A stretch of 58,769 bases of DNA from a bacterium (GTDB taxonomy: Bacteria; Ratteibacteria; UBA8468; B48-G9; JAFGKM01): assembly GCA_026414725.1 (NCBI GenBank), contig JAOAIL010000009.1:1-58769 (forward strand), in the 5' to 3' direction. Numbering within the stretch: position 1 is the first letter of the stretch; each line of letters begins with the position of its first letter. The position numbers were made by a program, and so were the translations under genes. A model generated the notes under the pieces. It made no database searches. It was not told the origin of the DNA and saw only the letters and a list, made by a program, of their open reading frames with translations. Positions 54,704 to 58,769 of the stretch are shown in pieces.

Positions 54704-55639
54704 ATGTCTTTCTCACCTACTAAATTTATATCAGAGAAAGAAAAAGAACTTAAAGTTAAAATAGGCAATTCCAGAGCGATAGTAGCAACATCAGGTGGTG
54801 TTGATAGTATGACCTGTGCAATACTTGCAAAGAAGGTACTGGGTAATAATGTTGTTGTACTTTTTCTTGATGATGGACTTATGAGAGAGGGAGAACCAGA
54901 AGAAGTTAGGAAATTTTTTGAAAGTATGGGAATAAACCTTGAGGTCTGGGATGTAAAAGACAGGTTTTTTGAAGCATTGAAGGGGAAGATAGACCCCGAA
55001 GAAAAACGGATTGCTTTCAGAGATGCCTTTTATAGAACACTCGGACAGGCAGTGAAAAGTTATTCTGTGGATTTTCTTATTCAGGGGACTATTGCAGCAG
55101 ATATTGTAGAAACACAGAAAGGAATAAAAACACAGCACAATGTTTTATCTCAGATAGGACTTAATCCTTCCACTTTTGGACTGAAAGTTGTTGAACCCTT
55201 AAAGGAACTTTATAAACATCAGGTAAGGGAAGTTGCTAAAAAATTGGGATTGCCGAATAAGTTTGCAGAAAGAAGACCCTTCCCAGGACCTGGATTAGCA
55301 ACAAGGATAATAGGAGAAGTTGTTCCTGAAAAGGTAGAAAAGATAAGAAAGGCAACGAAAATAGTAGAGGAGACAATAACAGGTAAAAATGTTTTTCAAG
55401 TTCTTGTAGTTTTGCTTTCTGATAAAGCCACAGGTATAGTGAATGGTAAAAGGATATTGGGGGATATTATTGCCATTAGAGCAGTAGAGTCAAAAGATGC
55501 TCTAACAGCCAGTCCGTGTAAAATCCCATGGATGATTCTTTTCAAGGCGAGGGATAGAATTTTAAAGGAAGTTCCAGGAGTTGTAAAAGTAGTATATGAT
55601 ATAACACCCAAACCACCGAGTACGATAGAGTATATATAA
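54704..55639 (+). CDS. guaA: GMP synthetase ATPase subunit (no glutaminase domain)
   Basis: Aminates XMP to GMP. 311 residues: the PP-loop (SGGVDSM, residues 30-35) and the C-terminal GMP synthetase dimerisation domain (QHNVLSQIG, FAERRPFPGPGLATRI, LPDEI-like VVYDITPKPPSTIEYI). The class I glutaminase domain (about 190 residues), fused N-terminally in most bacteria, is absent. This is the split arrangement of archaea, where a separate GuaA-a subunit supplies ammonia. No such subunit is in the window. GGAGG precedes the ATG by 9-10 bases. A purF-like gene follows after 48 bases. Confidence 0.9.
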   Translation: MSFSPTKFISEKEKELKVKIGNSRAIVATSGGVDSMTCAILAKKVLGNNVVVLFLDDGLMREGEPEEVRKFFESMGINLEVWDVKDRFFEALKGKIDPEEKRIAFRDAFYRTLGQAVKSYSVDFLIQGTIAADIVETQKGIKTQHNVLSQIGLNPSTFGLKVVEPLKELYKHQVREVAKKLGLPNKFAERRPFPGPGLATRIIGEVVPEKVEKIRKATKIVEETITGKNVFQVLVVLLSDKATGIVNGKRILGDIIAIRAVESKDALTASPCKIPWMILFKARDRILKEVPGVVKVVYDITPKPPSTIEYI

Positions 55640-55687
55640 TAAGAGAACAGAAACATTAACATAGAGAAAATGTAATATTAAAAAGTA

Positions 55688-57016
55688 ATGAATGAAGAAA
55701 ATTGCGGTGTTTTTGGATTGTACAGAAGCGATAATAAACAGGTAGTAAAAGATTTATACTATGGGATATTTAAACTTCAGCATCGCGGTCAGAGGTATTG
55801 TGGTATAGCAACATCCTCTAATACAGATATCCATATTATTACCCATAAAGGATTTGTCCGTCATACCTTTACAGATATAGAACTTAAGTCACTGAAAGGC
55901 ACATCTGGTATAGGACATGTAAGTTTAAAGGACCGTCAGCCAGTTATATTAATATCCAGAATGGGAAAGTTTGCCATTGCTTTTAGTGGTAATATACTGA
56001 ACAGTGTAAAGTTAAGGAATCAGTTAAAAAATGAAGGGCATTCCTTCAGTAATGAGACAGATATAGAACTTATCGGTAAACTTATCTCTTACGAAAAGGA
56101 TTTTCTTAATGGTATTGTACGATTGAGCGAAAGGGTGAAAGGAGCATACAGTATTGTTATACTTACAAAAGAAGGAATATATACAGCGAGAGACCCTTAT
56201 GGTTTTAAGCCACTTATTATCGGTAAAGGGGCTGGTGCTATTGCTGTTTCTTCTGAATCCAGAGCATTTGATATTTTAGGAATGGAAGTTATCAGAGATG
56301 TTGAACCGGGTGAGGTATTATTTATAAATAAAAAAGGTATTACCACACTTACAAAGATTAAAAATTCCAGTCCTGCCTTCTGTGCTTTTGAATGGGCATA
56401 TACTGCATCTATTGATTCTATTATTGAAGGGATTCCAGTAATAAGAGCAAGAGAAAATTTTGGAAGAAGGTTAGCAGAAAAAGATGGAAAGATATCTGCT
56501 GATTTAGTTGCACCTGTTCCTTTTTCAGGTATTGGATGTGCACTTGGATATCATCATACTTCAGGACTCCCTTATGAAGAGGTCTTCCTTATAGACAGGT
56601 TTGCAAGTAGAAGTTATACACCATTAACACAGGAAAGGAGAGATGAAGAAGCACGGATTAAACTTTCTGTGATAAAGGACAATGTGAAAGGGAAAAGAAT
56701 AGTTCTTTGTGATGATTCTATTGTTAGAGGTACACAGATACAGTTTAAGGTTATGGAGTTGAAAAATGCAGGTGCAAAAGAGGTTCATGTAAGGATTGCC
56801 TGCCCTCCACTTATAGCCCCTTGTTTTTACGGTATATCTACCCGTTCTTATAAGGAACTTGCTGCAAAACGATTTTCCTTGAATGAGATAAAAGAACGGA
56901 TAGGAGCAGATAGTTTGAGATATAATACTCTTGATGACTTTATTGATGCAATAGGATTACCGGCAAATTATCTTTGTCTTTCCTGTTTTACAGGGAAACG
57001 TGTGGAGGAGAGATGA
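55688..57016 (+). CDS. purF: PurF-like amidophosphoribosyltransferase with altered glutaminase site
   Basis: First step of purine synthesis, making phosphoribosylamine. 442 residues. N-terminal NEENCGVFG keeps the nucleophile Cys6 after a short propeptide, and QHRGQ is present. The usual GHVRYxTxG glutamine-binding segment is GHVSLKDRQP (77-85): Arg is replaced by Ser and the loop is shortened. The oxyanion-hole Asn of AHNGN is Ser100 (AFSGN). The PRPP site is intact (LCDDSIVRGTQ, 340-350). The flexible loop (RFASRSYTPLTQER) is also divergent from NRYVGRTF. It is therefore a PRPP enzyme whose glutamine use is doubtful. Confidence 0.85.
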   Translation: MNEENCGVFGLYRSDNKQVVKDLYYGIFKLQHRGQRYCGIATSSNTDIHIITHKGFVRHTFTDIELKSLKGTSGIGHVSLKDRQPVILISRMGKFAIAFSGNILNSVKLRNQLKNEGHSFSNETDIELIGKLISYEKDFLNGIVRLSERVKGAYSIVILTKEGIYTARDPYGFKPLIIGKGAGAIAVSSESRAFDILGMEVIRDVEPGEVLFINKKGITTLTKIKNSSPAFCAFEWAYTASIDSIIEGIPVIRARENFGRRLAEKDGKISADLVAPVPFSGIGCALGYHHTSGLPYEEVFLIDRFASRSYTPLTQERRDEEARIKLSVIKDNVKGKRIVLCDDSIVRGTQIQFKVMELKNAGAKEVHVRIACPPLIAPCFYGISTRSYKELAAKRFSLNEIKERIGADSLRYNTLDDFIDAIGLPANYLCLSCFTGKRVEER

Positions 57017-58017
57017 AAAGTAAAGTTATACTGGAAACAGGAGATGTTTTTGAAGGAGATTTTTTTATAGAGGGAGAAATAAGTTCAGGACAAATAATTT
57101 TTGATACGAGGGTTGTTGGTTATGAGAAGGTTTTTACCAGTCCTGAATATTATGGGAAAATAGTATGTTTCACATATCCACTTATAGGGAATTATGGTAT
57201 AAATTATGAAGATTTAGAGTCAGATACATTATTCCCTTCCGGTATTATCATCTCTGAACATAGTAAGATTTATAGTAATTTCCGTGCAAAATGTTCTCTA
57301 AGGGAATTTTTATGCAATAAGAAAATTCCTGTAGTAGAAGGAGTGGATACCCAGTATATCACAGAAATAATAAGAGAGAATAAAGGGATAAAGGGAGTAA
57401 TTGCTCCTGCAGATGTGGATGAAATAGAAGTTCAGAATATATTGAAAGAAAAGAAAAGATTTTATCTTGATATAAAGAATATTGAAAAAGTAGGGGGTCC
57501 ATATATTGCTGTTGTCCATCCTGCAAAAAGGAGTGAAATAGAAATTTTAAAATCCTTGCCGTTTGGCAATAATTTATTATATGTGAGTTTTTGTTCGGAG
57601 ATTAAAGAAGTACTTAAATGTGCAGAATGGATATATCTTTCTTCTGCTTTTGAAGATGAAGAGACAATTTTCAAAACAGCAGAGATTATAAAAGGATTCA
57701 TAGGTAAGATTCCTATAATAGGTTCTGGTGCAGGTCATCTTGCACTTGCTCTTGCTATGGGTGGAGAAATAGCGAGAGAAAAAGTTAACCATTATGGGAC
57801 AAACCATCCTGTTAAAGATATGGAAAAAAACAGGAAATATATTACATCCCAGGCACACAGTTTTATAGTTAATAAAAATTCACTGATTAACAGAATAAGA
57901 TTTATTAATATTACAGACGGTTCTGTTGAAGGTATCAGTGATAGAAAAAATAAGATTCTCTCTACTACATTTACTCCAGCATTAGATATTGTAAAGGAAT
58001 TTTTTTCTTTTGTGTAA
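57013..58017 (+). CDS. carA: CarA-like carbamoyl phosphate synthetase small subunit, catalytic Cys missing
   Basis: 334 residues starting at ATG 57013 (ATGA overlap with purF, GGAGGAG upstream). The N-terminal CarA domain is intact (LETGDVFEGDFF, FTYPLIGNYGINYEDLESD, VEGVDTQYIT). In the glutaminase domain the nucleophile motif GICLGH is GSGAGH (237-242), so Cys is Gly239. The late FHPE is FTPA (320-323), so the catalytic His is Thr321 and the Glu is Ala323. NHPVKDME and ITSQAHSF remain. It cannot hydrolyse glutamine by the known mechanism but may still brace CarB. carB begins 9 bases later. Confidence 0.9.
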   Translation: MKSKVILETGDVFEGDFFIEGEISSGQIIFDTRVVGYEKVFTSPEYYGKIVCFTYPLIGNYGINYEDLESDTLFPSGIIISEHSKIYSNFRAKCSLREFLCNKKIPVVEGVDTQYITEIIRENKGIKGVIAPADVDEIEVQNILKEKKRFYLDIKNIEKVGGPYIAVVHPAKRSEIEILKSLPFGNNLLYVSFCSEIKEVLKCAEWIYLSSAFEDEETIFKTAEIIKGFIGKIPIIGSGAGHLALALAMGGEIAREKVNHYGTNHPVKDMEKNRKYITSQAHSFIVNKNSLINRIRFINITDGSVEGISDRKNKILSTTFTPALDIVKEFFSFV

Positions 58018-58026
58018 GGAGAATAA

Positions 58027-58769
58027 ATGCCTAAAAGGAAAGATATAAAAAAAGTTATAATTATTGGTTCAGGTCCTATTGTAATAGGACAGGCATGTGA
58101 GTTTGATTATTCTGGTTCTCAGGCATGTAAATCATTGAGAGAAGAAGGGTATAACATAGTTCTTGTAAATAGTAATCCTGCTACGATTATGACAGACCCT
58201 GAAATGGCTGATTCCATATACCTTGAACCACTTACTGTTGATGTTCTAACAAAAATAATTGATAAGGAAAGACCGGATGCCTTATTACCAACACTCGGAG
58301 GGCAGACAGGACTTAATCTTGCTACATTTCTTGCAAGAGAAGGTGTGCTTGAAAGGTATGGTGTTGAGGTTATAGGTGCAGATATAGAAGTAATTGCGAG
58401 GGCAGAAGACAGAGAACTTTTTAAGAAAGCAATGATTGAAATAGGACTTAAAGTCCCTGAAAGTGCACTTGCATATAATTTTGATGAGGGGCTTGAAATA
58501 GGGAAAAAGTTGGGTTTCCCCCTTGTTCTTCGTCCTGCCTATACACTTGGAGGTACAGGCGGTTCTGTTGCATATAATATAGAAGAGTTTGAGAAAAAAT
58601 TAGAATTTGCTCTGGATACAAGTCCTATCCATGAAGTCCTCCTTGAACAATCTGTTCTTGGTTGGAAAGAGATAGAGTTTGAAGTGATGAGAGATGTAGA
58701 TGATAATGTGATAATGGTTACCTCAATGGAAAATATTGACCCTATGGGGGTACATACAGGGGATAGTAT
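58027..58769 (+). CDS. carB: Carbamoyl phosphate synthetase large subunit (3' end cut by window)
   Basis: About 247 N-terminal residues of CarB, open to the last base. The start has AAGGAG 6 bases before ATG 58027. [51 protein letters not shown] and [14 protein letters not shown] are CarB signatures of the first ATP-grasp half (carboxyphosphate site). It makes carbamoyl phosphate for pyrimidine and arginine synthesis, here with a small subunit that lacks glutaminase residues, so ammonia is the likely nitrogen donor. Confidence 0.95.
   Translation, partial: MPKRKDIKKVIIIGSGPIVIGQACEFDYSGSQACKSLREEGYNIVLVNSNPATIMTDPEMADSIYLEPLTVDVLTKIIDKERPDALLPTLGGQTGLNLATFLAREGVLERYGVEVIGADIEVIARAEDRELFKKAMIEIGLKVPESALAYNFDEGLEIGKKLGFPLVLRPAYTLGGTGGSVAYNIEEFEKKLEFALDTSPIHEVLLEQSVLGWKEIEFEVMRDVDDNVIMVTSMENIDPMGVHTGDS

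Noticed and set aside
1-58769. CRISPR arrays, insertion sequences, integrases, phage genes or attachment sites
   Set aside because: No regularly spaced repeats, transposase, recombinase or phage structural genes were recognised on either strand, and no cas genes.

Overview
This is a low-GC stretch of bacterial chromosome, tightly packed with genes. Many neighbours share ATGA stop/start overlaps. The cell was a Gram-negative (diderm) bacterium: the window encodes Kdo synthesis (kdsA, kdsC, kdsD), LpxK, an LptC-like lipoprotein, MurJ and SpoIID/LytB. Several hints point to an uncultured lineage near the PVC/Omnitrophota part of the tree: a DUF1844 protein, a prepilin-type H-X9-DG remnant, several Gfo/Idh-type dehydrogenases, BNR/sialidase-like proteins and a DUF6125-like protein. 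That placement is an inference. TrpB2, EndoQ and a split, archaeal-style GMP synthetase subunit give it an archaeal or thermophile-like flavour.

Layout. 1-9290 (+): end of a Gfo/Idh oxidoreductase, then a tryptophan operon (trpD, trpC, trpB2, trpF, trpB1, trpA) with two unrelated small genes inserted, then homoserine dehydrogenase. 9330-21817 (+): a promoter and a long housekeeping run (CsgG-like protein, coaX, birA, CorC-type membrane protein, lysS, murJ, M50 protease, DUF1844, uvrC, obgE, prfB, coaB, a MetH-activation-like protein). 21974-23085 (-): tRNA-Ser(UGA) and a membrane transglutaminase-like protein. 23324-33522 (+): an accessory sugar or amino-sugar island with a PfkB kinase, a GntR regulator, two sialidase-like proteins, a chimeric broken gene, a class III aminotransferase, a Gfo/Idh oxidoreductase, an SDR, an N-acetylneuraminate-lyase-like aldolase and two small paralogues. 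33510-50053 (-): MFS transporter, rho, coaE, ahcY, metK, sugar-phosphate isomerase, PTS enzyme I and EIIA, hpf, spoIID, lptC, kdsC, kdsD, kdsA, HIT, infB, nusA. 50164-58769 (+): an unknown protein, cca, HIT, endoQ, lpxK, then guaA (ATPase subunit only), purF-like, carA-like and the start of carB.

The most unusual signal is at the right end. Three consecutive enzymes that normally take nitrogen from glutamine have lost or altered the glutaminase part. The GMP synthetase has no glutaminase domain. The PurF-like protein lacks the conserved glutamine-site arginine loop and the oxyanion-hole Asn. The CarA-like protein has lost the catalytic Cys, His and Glu. Together they suggest ammonia-dependent purine and pyrimidine synthesis, or a shared glutaminase in trans. 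Other points of note are a UvrC without its C-terminal HhH domain, an SDR whose catalytic Lys is Arg, an H-X9-DG/MttB chimeric pseudogene, two TrpB paralogues in one operon, and a GntR gene that is probably transcribed as a leaderless message.
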